Shown: piece by piece, positions 1-7,136 of the stretch | How positions within the stretch are numbered: position 1 is the first letter of the stretch | Layout of the letters: each line of letters begins with the position of its first letter | DNA from: an uncultured Prevotellaceae bacterium | GTDB taxonomy: Bacteria; Bacteroidota; Bacteroidia; Bacteroidales; Bacteroidaceae | Assembly (NCBI GenBank): GCA_937877605.1 | Contig: CALFJA010000023.1 | Span: 1 to 38,745 of the forward strand | Reading direction: 5' to 3' | Length of the DNA stretch: 38,745 nt | Notes under the pieces: generated by a model | The model's input: the letters and a program-made list of their open reading frames with translations, nothing else | What the model was told of the DNA's origin: nothing | Databases searched by the model: none | Made by a program: the position numbers and the translations under genes

Positions 1-863
1 TCGGACGAAGGCATGGCGGAGTCGAAACCTACCAGGTGGTAGATGACCGAAAGGAAGGGCTTGAGCAGGATGAGCACCCAAAGCACACCCAGACAGTTGA
101 TGGAAAGGTGGGCGAATGCGGCTCGGCGAGCTTGCGTGTTGGCTCCCATGGCGGCGATGTTGGAAGTAATCGTGGTACCGATGTTCTCACCCAGCACAAG
201 CATTATGCCCTGGTCGATGTGCAACACACCCGTGGAACAAAGCGTCATGGTAATCGCCATGATGGCAGCCGACGACTGTACGCAGAGCGTCAGTACCGTA
301 CCCATGAGCAGGAAGAGCATCGAGTTCCACACGGTCGGGGCATTGAAGTTCTGGAAGAATGTGCGAATGGCTTCTGCACCTTCGCCGTTCACCACATCCT
401 GTCCCGTCATCTTCAGGGTCCCGAGTCCCAGGAACAGGAAGGCAACGCCGAAGAGGAAGTCGCCGACTATGCGGTGCTTCTTCAGGTAAATCAATATGAT
501 TCCGATGAAGAAGGCGGGATAAACGAAGTCGGTAATGTTGAAGGAGAAGCCCAACGACATAATCCACGCCGTCACGGTGGTACCGATGTGGGCACCCATT
601 ATGACGGAGATGGCCTGCACCAGGGTGAGCAAGCCGGCGTTGACGAACGAAACGGTCATCAGCGTGGTGGCCGTCGACGACTGAACTGCCGCTGTAACGA
701 ACATTCCGGTGAGCATACCAGTGAAACGATTGGTGGTCATTGCACCAAGCACATGACGCAACTGGGGGCCTGCCATCTTCTGTAAGCTCTCGCTCATTGA
801 CTTCATACCGAACATGAGAAGGGCCAGAGAACCCAGCAGTTTGAAGAAAATCCAAATCGACAT
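1..863 (-). CDS. Na/Pi cotransporter family protein (NptA/PhoU-type), N-terminal 287 residues
   Basis: This is a polytopic inner-membrane protein of the Na/Pi-cotransporter family, which couples sodium to phosphate movement. The reading frame starts at the ATG at 861-863 on the minus strand (MSIWIFFKLLGSLALLMFGM) and runs off the left edge, so the C-terminus, including any PhoU-like domain, is not visible. The family's internal duplication is clear: QSST at about residue 61 and QSSAA at about 196 are the paired signature motifs, each followed about 30 residues later by GAHIGTT (about 90) or GENIGTT (about 225). Hydrophobic segments alternate with short loops throughout. It is divergent from the nucleoside kinase gene across about 110 bp. 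I saw no clear promoter box for this strand. The family call is secure; the actual substrate is inferred. Confidence 0.93.
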   Translation of the reverse strand, partial: MSIWIFFKLLGSLALLMFGMKSMSESLQKMAGPQLRHVLGAMTTNRFTGMLTGMFVTAAVQSSTATTLMTVSFVNAGLLTLVQAISVIMGAHIGTTVTAWIMSLGFSFNITDFVYPAFFIGIILIYLKKHRIVGDFLFGVAFLFLGLGTLKMTGQDVVNGEGAEAIRTFFQNFNAPTVWNSMLFLLMGTVLTLCVQSSAAIMAITMTLCSTGVLHIDQGIMLVLGENIGTTITSNIAAMGANTQARRAAFAHLSINCLGVLWVLILLKPFLSVIYHLVGFDSAMPSS

Positions 864-938
864 AGCTATGATTGTTTGTTGTTAAGGTGCTGAATAATTA
901 AAAAACGCAAAAAAAGAAGGTTTCTCTATTTATTTCTT

Positions 939-946
939 TATCTTTG
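939..946 (+). promoter_or_regulatory. Bacteroidota -7 box for the nucleoside kinase gene
   Basis: TATCTTTG fits the Bacteroidota housekeeping -7 consensus TAnnTTTG and lies 28 bp before the start codon at 975. A convincing -33 TTG at the usual 19-21 bp spacing is not visible. Confidence 0.6.
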
Positions 947-974
947 GAAATCAATTCATTTTCATCCTTTTCCC

Positions 975-2636
975 ATGGAACATAAAATCCATATTCGTTG
1001 CAAAAATAATAAAAAAACAGAAGAAGTGCCCATCGGCAGTTCACTTTCTGAAATTTTTGTCCAATTAAATCTCAAAATGACTTTCGGCCCCATTGTCGCC
1101 AAGGTGAACAACAAGGTGAAGGGACTGGACTTCTGCCTGTACGAGAATTGCGATGTTGAGTACCTCGACATCTATGCTCCTGCGAGTGTGAGATCGTATA
1201 CCCGCACTCTGTTCTTTGTGCTGTGCAAGGCCGTTCACGACCTATATCCGGACGGTTCGGTGGTCATCGACATTCCCGTTAGCAACGGCTACTACTGCAA
1301 CCTCAAGATAGGCCGCGCCGTAACCGAAGACGATGTGACCGCCATCCGGCAGCGCATGGAGGACATTGTGGCCCAGGCGTTGCCCATAAAGTATCACCGT
1401 GACAGTACAGACAATGTCGTTGCGATGTTCAAGGAACTGGGAACCTTCTCGAAGGTGAAGCTGCTTGAGACGCTGGGCAACCTCTACACGGACTACTGCG
1501 AACTTGACGGCTATGTGGATTATTTCTACGGTGCACTGATGGACAACACCTCGCGGCTGTATCTCTGGGGCCTGGAGAAATACTACGACGGGCTGTTGCT
1601 GCGCATTCCCGACCGCAACAAGCCCGACCGGCTGGGCGCACTCATCCGGCAGGACAAGATGTTCGACATCTTCAAGGAGCACCATCGCTGGCAGGAAATC
1701 CTGGGAATGAGCACCATCGGGCAGTTTAACGAAGCCATAAGAAACGGCCACGGCAACGACATCATCCACATTTCCGAGGCTCTGCAGGAAAAAAAGATTG
1801 CCCAGATTGCCGACCAGATAGCCAACCGTCCGGAGGTGAAAGTCGTGCTGATTGCCGGCCCTTCGTCTTCGGGTAAGACCACTACCTGCAAGCGCTTGGC
1901 GGTACAATTGCTGACAAACGGCATCAAACCCATTCAGATTTCGCTCGACGACTATTTCGTGAACCGCGATGAAACACCCTTAGACGAGAACGGTGAGCGT
2001 GACTATGAGAGCATCTATGCCCTCAACTTGCAGTTAATCAACGAACAATTCCAAGCCTTGTTCCGCGGCGAAGAGGTGGAACTTCCAAAATACGACTTCC
2101 CGTCGGGAACGCGTGGATGGTCTGGCAAGTGCCTGAGACTGGAGGAACACCAAATCCTGCTGGTGGAAGGTATCCATGCGCTGAATCCCGAACTGACTGC
2201 GACCATCCCCGAGTCGCAGAAGTTCCGGGTCTACGCATCGGCCCTTACCACTATTCTGCTCGACACGCACAACTACATTCCCACCACCGACAACCGGTTG
2301 TTGCGCCGCATCATCCGCGATGCCAAATACAGGGGGAACTCCGCCCGCGACACCATTCGGCGCTGGCCGTCGGTGAGAAAGGGCGAGCAGAAATGGATTT
2401 TCCCCTATCAGGAGAACGCAGATGCCATGTTCAACACTGCGATGCTCTATGAGTTAGCCGTCATCAAGCTCCAAGCCGAGCCCCTGCTGGAGCAAGTCCC
2501 GGAGAACTGTGAGGAGTATTCGGAGGCCTACAGGCTGCTGAAGTTCCTCCACTACATCGCACCTGTGCAATACGACATGCTCCCTTCGACCAGCCTTCTG
2601 CGGGAATTTCTGGGCGGAAGCAGTTTCTCCTATTGA
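975..2636 (+). CDS. Nucleoside (uridine-type) kinase with ThrRS-like N-terminal domains
   Basis: A 553-residue cytosolic kinase of the phosphoribulokinase/uridine kinase family, expected to transfer phosphate from ATP to a nucleoside in pyrimidine salvage. Residues 1-65 look like a TGS domain. Residues about 90-160 (from HDLYPDG on) resemble the second additional domain of threonyl-tRNA synthetase. The kinase core follows, with the P-loop GPSSSGKT at about 295-302 and the substrate/Mg region SLDDYF shortly after. The R-rich segment RRIIRDAKYRG near 445 fits the lid. This long three-part arrangement is the normal Bacteroidota form, much longer than the roughly 210-residue E. coli Udk. The start is supported by the -7 box just upstream. 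A strong hairpin follows the stop codon. The exact nucleoside cannot be read from sequence. Confidence 0.88.
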   Translation: MEHKIHIRCKNNKKTEEVPIGSSLSEIFVQLNLKMTFGPIVAKVNNKVKGLDFCLYENCDVEYLDIYAPASVRSYTRTLFFVLCKAVHDLYPDGSVVIDIPVSNGYYCNLKIGRAVTEDDVTAIRQRMEDIVAQALPIKYHRDSTDNVVAMFKELGTFSKVKLLETLGNLYTDYCELDGYVDYFYGALMDNTSRLYLWGLEKYYDGLLLRIPDRNKPDRLGALIRQDKMFDIFKEHHRWQEILGMSTIGQFNEAIRNGHGNDIIHISEALQEKKIAQIADQIANRPEVKVVLIAGPSSSGKTTTCKRLAVQLLTNGIKPIQISLDDYFVNRDETPLDENGERDYESIYALNLQLINEQFQALFRGEEVELPKYDFPSGTRGWSGKCLRLEEHQILLVEGIHALNPELTATIPESQKFRVYASALTTILLDTHNYIPTTDNRLLRRIIRDAKYRGNSARDTIRRWPSVRKGEQKWIFPYQENADAMFNTAMLYELAVIKLQAEPLLEQVPENCEEYSEAYRLLKFLHYIAPVQYDMLPSTSLLREFLGGSSFSY

Positions 2637-2648
2637 CGCATATACCAC

Positions 2649-2684
2649 AAAAAAGGCCATTTCCACGATGAAATGGCCTTTTTT
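2649..2684. terminator. Bidirectional intrinsic terminator
   Basis: A perfect 15-bp stem (AAAAAAGGCCATTTC, 2649-2663, with 2670-2684) and a 6-nt loop, with A-tract and T-tract flanks that serve both strands. It separates the convergent nucleoside kinase and AAA+ genes. Confidence 0.9.
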
Positions 2685-2714
2685 TGTTGGTATCTTCTTC
2701 TGTGTTTTTCAGGG

Positions 2715-4844
2715 TTACGAACAAAATCCGACAGCCTTTCTTGCCGGTTGTTTTTTCCTGTTGGGGTTGAACTGCCTGAAAGCCCGCTCCACATCGGCAG
2801 CCTCTATCCTGCTGAAGTCCTCCCTGCTACATGCCTGCCCCCTTGCTGCGAGCCTGTCGGCCACCGACGGGATGATGCCGCTTTCCACATATTGCTCGAT
2901 CCAGCGGGCATTACTGAAATCCTTTCCCTTGCCTGACACTGCTGCCGAGATGGTCTGCTTCAAGAGCGTCCGCGCACTTTCCGAGAGTTCATAGTCGTCA
3001 CGCTGGAAAATGTGTTCCGCCATCTGGAAAAGTTCGTCGGCCGAATAGTCGTCGAATCTGTAATGATAGGGGAACCTTCCTGCCAGGCCCGGATTCATCG
3101 CGAGGAGTTCGTCCATTTCCTTTTCATAGCCTGCGAAGATAACCACCATGTCGGGGCTGGGCTGCGAGAGTACTGTCAGCAGGCACTCAATGGCATGGCG
3201 TCCGAAATCGCGTTCGCTGTCTTTGGCATACAAGGTGTAGGCTTCATCGACGAAAAGGATATTGCCTTGTGCCTCGAGCAGTGTCTGGCGCATGTTGTCC
3301 TCCGTGTCACCGATGTATTTCCCGATGAGTTTTGAACGGTCCACACAGACCACATCGCCCTTTGACAGTATGCCAAGCGAACGGTAAATCTGCCCCAGGA
3401 GTTTTGCCACGGTGGTCTTGCCTGTTCCTGGATTGCCCGTGAAGACGGCGTGGCACGGTACGGAGGTGGAGTTGTGCAGGCCCAGTTTCTGCCGCTGGGA
3501 AAGGAAGTTGATTCGGTTGGCATGGGTAACGATGCTGCGTTTCACCTGTTCCAATCCCACCATGCGGTTGAGTTGCTGCAGGCTGCCGCCGAGAGTGGCG
3601 ACAGGGCTCAGCAGCACCTCTTTGCAGAGGTCGGCTTCCTCGATGCACATGAGTCGTTCGGGGTTGGTTCCCTTGGCCATGGATTGGAGTGCACGACGAT
3701 AGTAAGCCGCCAGCAGGTACTTCTCTACATAGCGGTTCATCTCCTTCCGCGTCCAGGTGCTTACTATGTTTTGGTGGAACGACTGGACGACAAGTGCGGT
3801 CAGGCTGTCCTCCACCGGTTCGGGGATTAGGAGCCCATAATAATCGACAGCCTCGAAGAACTGGCAGAGCACCTCTTCCACCGTGGAAGTGGTGAGGTTC
3901 AGCCGGCGCTCGGTGGAGAATGTCTTGGCCAGTGCGGGATACTCGTTGAGCAGGGCATCGACCTCCTGCGGCGTTCCACAGAGGACAAGCGACGAGGAGG
4001 GGGCGGGCAAATGCGACAGTAGTTTTCCAACGACGGTCTTTCCGCCAGTTCCCAGCAGGGAGGACAGTTCGGTCAGGCAGACCATCCGCTGCGAAGGGCG
4101 TGCCATCCCGAAAACCTGCGCCAGGCCATTCGGTTCGTTTTCCTCGTCCTCCCGTCTGAAGCGTTCGAACATTTCGTCGGCTCTCGACGGCCCCATCGGT
4201 TCAGCCGGCTGCGACAATGTGCTGCAGCGAACCATCTCCAGTTTGTGCGGCAGGCCCAGCACATTCCGCAGCAAAATCATCACTTTCCCCATCTCCGACA
4301 CGCACTGTGTGGTGAGGATGAACGAGGTTTCCCTGTGGGGCTGGCTACCGAAGTGCTTCTCACGCAGTTGGCGCAAGGCATCCTCGCGGTACCAGTCTAT
4401 CACATACTGCCTCAACGGAGCCATGCCGGACATGCGCGAGAGGCGCTTCCAGTTGTACGGGGAGCATCGGAGATTGTTCAGAATAGCGTCGCTGCTACCA
4501 TCCTTGCACCTGCGAACCGGACTGGCTGTGAGCCGGTGTTGGTCGTCGAGACAGAAGTCCATGCGGAGCGTCTTCTTCGTAGGCGTCTTCACGAGGACGA
4601 AATAAGTGCCCGGCATCCACACATGGTTGCAGTTGAAGGTGAAGCATATCGGATCGGACATGGAATCTTGAGAGGACATTGCGTAAGCCTCGTCGCTGAG
4701 TAACATGAGCTGACTGTTGTAGAGAGAGAAATGGTATTCATCGGTGGCCTTGCCCTTCCGGTTGGGACGGTAGGCCACATCCAAACCGCATCGGAAATAT
4801 TTAACGCCGCTTCCGACCGGCGCTGAGAATTCAATTTGCATCAT
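2715..4844 (-). CDS. Tandem CbbX/SpoVK-type AAA+ ATPase with a degenerate first module
   Basis: A 709-residue cytosolic AAA+ protein of the CbbX/SpoVK/EccA class, remodelling factors that thread or disassemble partner proteins. The C-terminal module is intact: Walker A GNPGTGKTT at about 470-478, Walker B ILFVDEAYTLY near 527-537, sensor-1 VVIFAGYEKEMDELL and arginine-finger segment NPGLAGRFP. About 300 residues earlier a second copy of the fold is recognisable but has lost its catalytic motifs: SFILTTQCVSEMGKVM aligns with the Walker A strand, and LVLCGTPQEVDALLNEYPAL aligns with the sensor-1/NPGL segment. The first 150 residues are beta-rich and unassigned. The start is placed at the MMQIEF double methionine; an upstream in-frame ATG at 4922 would add an unlikely Cys/Phe-rich leader. 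It stands alone, so its client is unknown. Confidence 0.85.
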   Translation of the reverse strand: MMQIEFSAPVGSGVKYFRCGLDVAYRPNRKGKATDEYHFSLYNSQLMLLSDEAYAMSSQDSMSDPICFTFNCNHVWMPGTYFVLVKTPTKKTLRMDFCLDDQHRLTASPVRRCKDGSSDAILNNLRCSPYNWKRLSRMSGMAPLRQYVIDWYREDALRQLREKHFGSQPHRETSFILTTQCVSEMGKVMILLRNVLGLPHKLEMVRCSTLSQPAEPMGPSRADEMFERFRREDEENEPNGLAQVFGMARPSQRMVCLTELSSLLGTGGKTVVGKLLSHLPAPSSSLVLCGTPQEVDALLNEYPALAKTFSTERRLNLTTSTVEEVLCQFFEAVDYYGLLIPEPVEDSLTALVVQSFHQNIVSTWTRKEMNRYVEKYLLAAYYRRALQSMAKGTNPERLMCIEEADLCKEVLLSPVATLGGSLQQLNRMVGLEQVKRSIVTHANRINFLSQRQKLGLHNSTSVPCHAVFTGNPGTGKTTVAKLLGQIYRSLGILSKGDVVCVDRSKLIGKYIGDTEDNMRQTLLEAQGNILFVDEAYTLYAKDSERDFGRHAIECLLTVLSQPSPDMVVIFAGYEKEMDELLAMNPGLAGRFPYHYRFDDYSADELFQMAEHIFQRDDYELSESARTLLKQTISAAVSGKGKDFSNARWIEQYVESGIIPSVADRLAARGQACSREDFSRIEAADVERAFRQFNPNRKKQPARKAVGFCS

Positions 4845-4868
4845 AAAAAAGAAGAATTTAGTTGAAAA

Positions 4869-5078
4869 GTGCCTGTTTTCGGCACATCCAGCCATGCTGG
4901 AAAAGTCCGCGCAAACGGACACACGAATCCTTTCTCACCCAAATGCGGGGAGAAAGCACAAGAGATTGAACCTCGATGCTTGTGTGCAAAATGTCAAAGA
5001 ACACAGACTTCCGATCTATCCGTAGCCCCGGTAAGAGGGACTACACCTACAGAGTGCCTACAGTCGGGACATGCCTGA
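4869..5078 (+). CDS. Possible small cysteine-containing protein, 69 codons (uncertain)
   Basis: An open frame beginning MPVFGTSSHAGKV and ending LQSGHA, divergent from the AAA+ gene. It contains five cysteines, four of them in a C-x11-C-x-C-x2-C pattern (KCGEK ... RCLCAKC) that could suggest metal binding. Against it: no promoter box, no recognised homologue, and a composition unlike the neighbouring genes. It might instead be a non-coding conserved element or a remnant. I cannot assign a function. Confidence 0.2.
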   Translation: MPVFGTSSHAGKVRANGHTNPFSPKCGEKAQEIEPRCLCAKCQRTQTSDLSVAPVRGTTPTECLQSGHA

Positions 5079-5340
5079 CCGAAGCCGTGGGAGGTGAACT
5101 GAATAGTTGTCTGTCGTTCTTAAAACTCATGTTGTGAAAAAGTGTGTTTTTCTGTGTAAAGAAAAAACCTATTGATTTAGGGACTGCAAATGTCTGTATT
5201 TATTTTTAATGTGCAAACATTTTTTGAAAAAATTTTTCCAGTCACCTGCAAAATCCGTTTCCGCCATAAGGGATCGGTTTTTTGAAAGGCAATACAACTG
5301 CGTGATAACCAACACCTTACAACAAATGCACACCAACTAC

Positions 5341-5450
5341 CAACTGTGCGTTTTCCATTTGAGCCCCAAACGCCTTCCGTTTAGGCTCCAAACGCACGAC
5401 AACTGGGGCCAAAACGCAATGCGTTTGAGCCCCAGTTGGAAAACGACCGG
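5341..5450 (+). repeat. Copy A of a dispersed hairpin repeat (GAGCCCC core)
   Basis: A roughly 110-bp element containing two adjacent imperfect hairpins. The second is the clearer: 5400-5417 pairs with 5421-5438 across an AAT loop with two mismatches, and carries GCGTTTGAGCCCCAGTTG on its right arm. It aligns end to end with copy D at 36845-36955 (shared blocks include AAACGCCTTCCGTTT and GTGCGTTTGAGCC-type segments). It lies between divergently transcribed genes, so it is not simply a terminator. Confidence 0.75.
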
Positions 5451-5477
5451 AGAACAACGGTTTTTCCACTGACATTA

Positions 5478-5498
5478 AGACTACTTTTCTGTGTAGTC
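5478..5498. promoter_or_regulatory. Small inverted repeat upstream of the DUF6717-like gene
   Basis: GACTAC (5479-5484) is repeated in inverse as GTAGTC (5493-5498) around TTTTCTGT. It lies about 100 bp before the start at 5596 and includes a near-consensus TACTTTTC. It could be an operator or part of a promoter; evidence is limited to the symmetry. Confidence 0.3.
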
Positions 5499-5595
5499 AT
5501 TGTATAATTGGCACGGCATTTGATTATATATCAACGACACCCATCCGCCCGTGGTTGCTCCAAAGAATCGCAAAACTTTTAAATTGCGCACGACG

Positions 5596-6021
5596 ATGAC
5601 TTACACCATTTCAGACTTGATGCACGGTGCCTCTGCCATGGCGCGTTCCGTGTTCGGGAAAAAGAAAGAATATCACCTGCAGTTCAACCATGAGGAAGAC
5701 GGAGGCTGGTACATAGACTTCCCCAACTGGCCTTTTGAGCACCACAACCTGCTCATGGTGGCAGGCTCGGACCAACTGTGCGACTTCATCTCCGACGACG
5801 GCAAGTTTGCCTTCGTCGATGTGATACCTGCCAGCCAGGAGGAAGACCATCCCGGATATGCAAGACTCATCCGGAAAGAGCATTCACTCACGGGAGGCAG
5901 CACCTACGAGGTGACCGGCCTCGACGGGTTCGCACGCGACATATGGATATGTCCCGTCACCCTGTTCGTGCTCGGGGAATATCCGAAGTTCATCTACATG
6001 AAAAAGACAGAACAGGCATAG
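5596..6021 (+). CDS. DUF6717-like protein of unknown function
   Basis: A 141-residue soluble protein with no signal peptide or membrane segment. The pattern (YHLQFNHEEDGGWYIDFPNW near residues 27-46, a central FAFVDVIP, then DIWICPVTLFVLGEYPKFIY near the C-terminus) matches what I recall of the DUF6717 family, small proteins rich in aromatic residues that are often found singly. The start at MTYTISDL was preferred over an in-frame ATG 45 bp upstream because the extra residues (MVAPKNRKT...) look like leader sequence. It is a single-gene unit ending in a hairpin. No biochemical role is known to me for this family. Confidence 0.7.
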   Translation: MTYTISDLMHGASAMARSVFGKKKEYHLQFNHEEDGGWYIDFPNWPFEHHNLLMVAGSDQLCDFISDDGKFAFVDVIPASQEEDHPGYARLIRKEHSLTGGSTYEVTGLDGFARDIWICPVTLFVLGEYPKFIYMKKTEQA

Positions 6022-6051
6022 CCCGGAAAGCTGTAGTTTGGCACAGAAGAA

Positions 6052-6080
6052 AAGGAGCAGCCCGCCTGAGGTTGCTCCTT
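6052..6080. terminator. Probable terminator hairpin between convergent genes
   Basis: An 11-bp stem with one wobble pair (AAGGAGCAGCC, 6052-6062, with 6070-6080) and a 7-nt loop, between the DUF6717-like gene and glutaminyl cyclase. T-rich sequence follows on the minus strand; on the plus strand the tail is weak. Confidence 0.65.
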
Positions 6081-6117
6081 CTCGAATGTCTGCCGGATAG
6101 CGTTTCCGCGACGGCTG

Positions 6118-7134
6118 CTATTCGTAGATGACCTGGATGACGGTCTGCCCCACTGCCTTGAGCGTGTTGCGGTCAATGTGTTCAAGGTCGTCGGCAAGGG
6201 TGTGCCATGTCGGACCGAACGAACTGGCCTGGCAGTCGGGATAGTAGGGGATGATATCCACCACCGGTATGCCCCGCTTGCAGAGGGGAACATGGTCGTC
6301 GGTGACCATCCCGCTGTCCTTTTTGGGGAAGTATGAGCCGTAGCCTGCCCTCCGCGCGGCTCCCCAGATGCGGGCCACCAGTTCGCCGGCGTAGCTCCGC
6401 GAGAAGCCTTCACGGTAGAACTTGGCCCCCTGGCCGCCCACCATGTCGAGCAGGATGCCATAGCTGAACACGCCGTCGGGAAGGTGGTCGGCATAGTGTT
6501 GTGCCCCGAGTGCCCATGTAGCAGGGTCGTCGGGTAGTTCAGACCATTGAGGCGTTCCCCAGTCCTCGGCATCGAAGCAGACAAAGTCTATGCCTTGTGC
6601 AAAAGTGGAGTCCTGCTGCAGAAGCCTGGCTATCTCCAACATGACCGCCACGCCGCTGGCAGCATCGTTGGCAGCGAGTATGGGTCGCTTCCAGTTGGCC
6701 TCGTCCGGGTCGTTGTCGGCCCAGGGACGGCTGTCCCAGTGGGCACAGAGCAAGATGCGCGGGGAGGCCGACGGGTTGACGCGGGCAATGATGTTGGTCG
6801 ACTTGAGCGTGGTGCCGTCGTAGCCCGTGAGGTCGGCCTGCTGCCGCTCAACGCTGCATCCGTATTGCTCAAACTTGCTGACAATCCACCGTGCACAGGC
6901 CTCATGGCCGGCAGTATTCATTGCCCGCGGACCGAAGTCGCACTGTGCCGCCACGAATTGATAGGCCGAGTCGGCATTGAAGGCAGGCTCCTTGGGATCC
7001 AGTTTTTCCCTGGCCGCCACGCTGCCGGCAGGATTTTCGCCTCCGCCCTGCGAGATGAGAGGCAACAGATTGTAGGCAACAAAGGCCACGGCAACGGCAA
7101 GCAGGGTCATAAGTATCAGTGTTTTCCTTTTCAT
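6118..7134 (-). CDS. Glutaminyl-peptide cyclotransferase (M28-type glutaminyl cyclase)
   Basis: A 338-residue zinc enzyme that converts N-terminal glutamine of peptides and exported proteins to pyroglutamate, releasing ammonia. Residues 6-27 form one hydrophobic segment without a lipobox, consistent with an inner-membrane anchor and a periplasmic catalytic domain, as known for oral Bacteroidota cyclases. The expected single-zinc ligands are visible: D157 in ANDAASG, E190 in CFDAEDWG and H311 in TWHTLADD. Other conserved features are CAHWDSRPW (130-138) and DDHVPL (279-284). It resembles M28 aminopeptidases but has the cyclase-type DAEDWG and PTWHT segments. It starts 2 nt after the stop of the upstream dipeptidase fusion, so the two are translated from one message. 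Confidence 0.9.
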   Translation of the reverse strand: MKRKTLILMTLLAVAVAFVAYNLLPLISQGGGENPAGSVAAREKLDPKEPAFNADSAYQFVAAQCDFGPRAMNTAGHEACARWIVSKFEQYGCSVERQQADLTGYDGTTLKSTNIIARVNPSASPRILLCAHWDSRPWADNDPDEANWKRPILAANDAASGVAVMLEIARLLQQDSTFAQGIDFVCFDAEDWGTPQWSELPDDPATWALGAQHYADHLPDGVFSYGILLDMVGGQGAKFYREGFSRSYAGELVARIWGAARRAGYGSYFPKKDSGMVTDDHVPLCKRGIPVVDIIPYYPDCQASSFGPTWHTLADDLEHIDRNTLKAVGQTVIQVIYE

Positions 7135-7136
7135 TT

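Larger units (their letters stand above)
4845..5595. other. 751-bp intergenic region between divergent genes
   Basis: This gap holds a possible 69-codon reading frame at its left end (4869-5078), an A/T-rich stretch (5100-5240), one copy of the GAGCCCC-type hairpin repeat (5341-5450) and a small dyad (5478-5498) before the DUF6717-like gene. I could not place a clean TAnnTTTG box for either divergent gene here. Confidence 0.7.

Noticed and set aside
5008..5017. CTTCCGATCT, identical to the end of a sequencing adaptor
   Set aside because: Only 10 bases match and the flanks do not; a chance match is more likely than contamination.
5209..5472. 87-codon frame sharing the words PKRLPF and WKTT with a frame at 36802-37014
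   Set aside because: The similarity is explained by repeat copies A and D being homologous DNA with hairpins; protein identity is no better than DNA identity and there is no promoter or domain.
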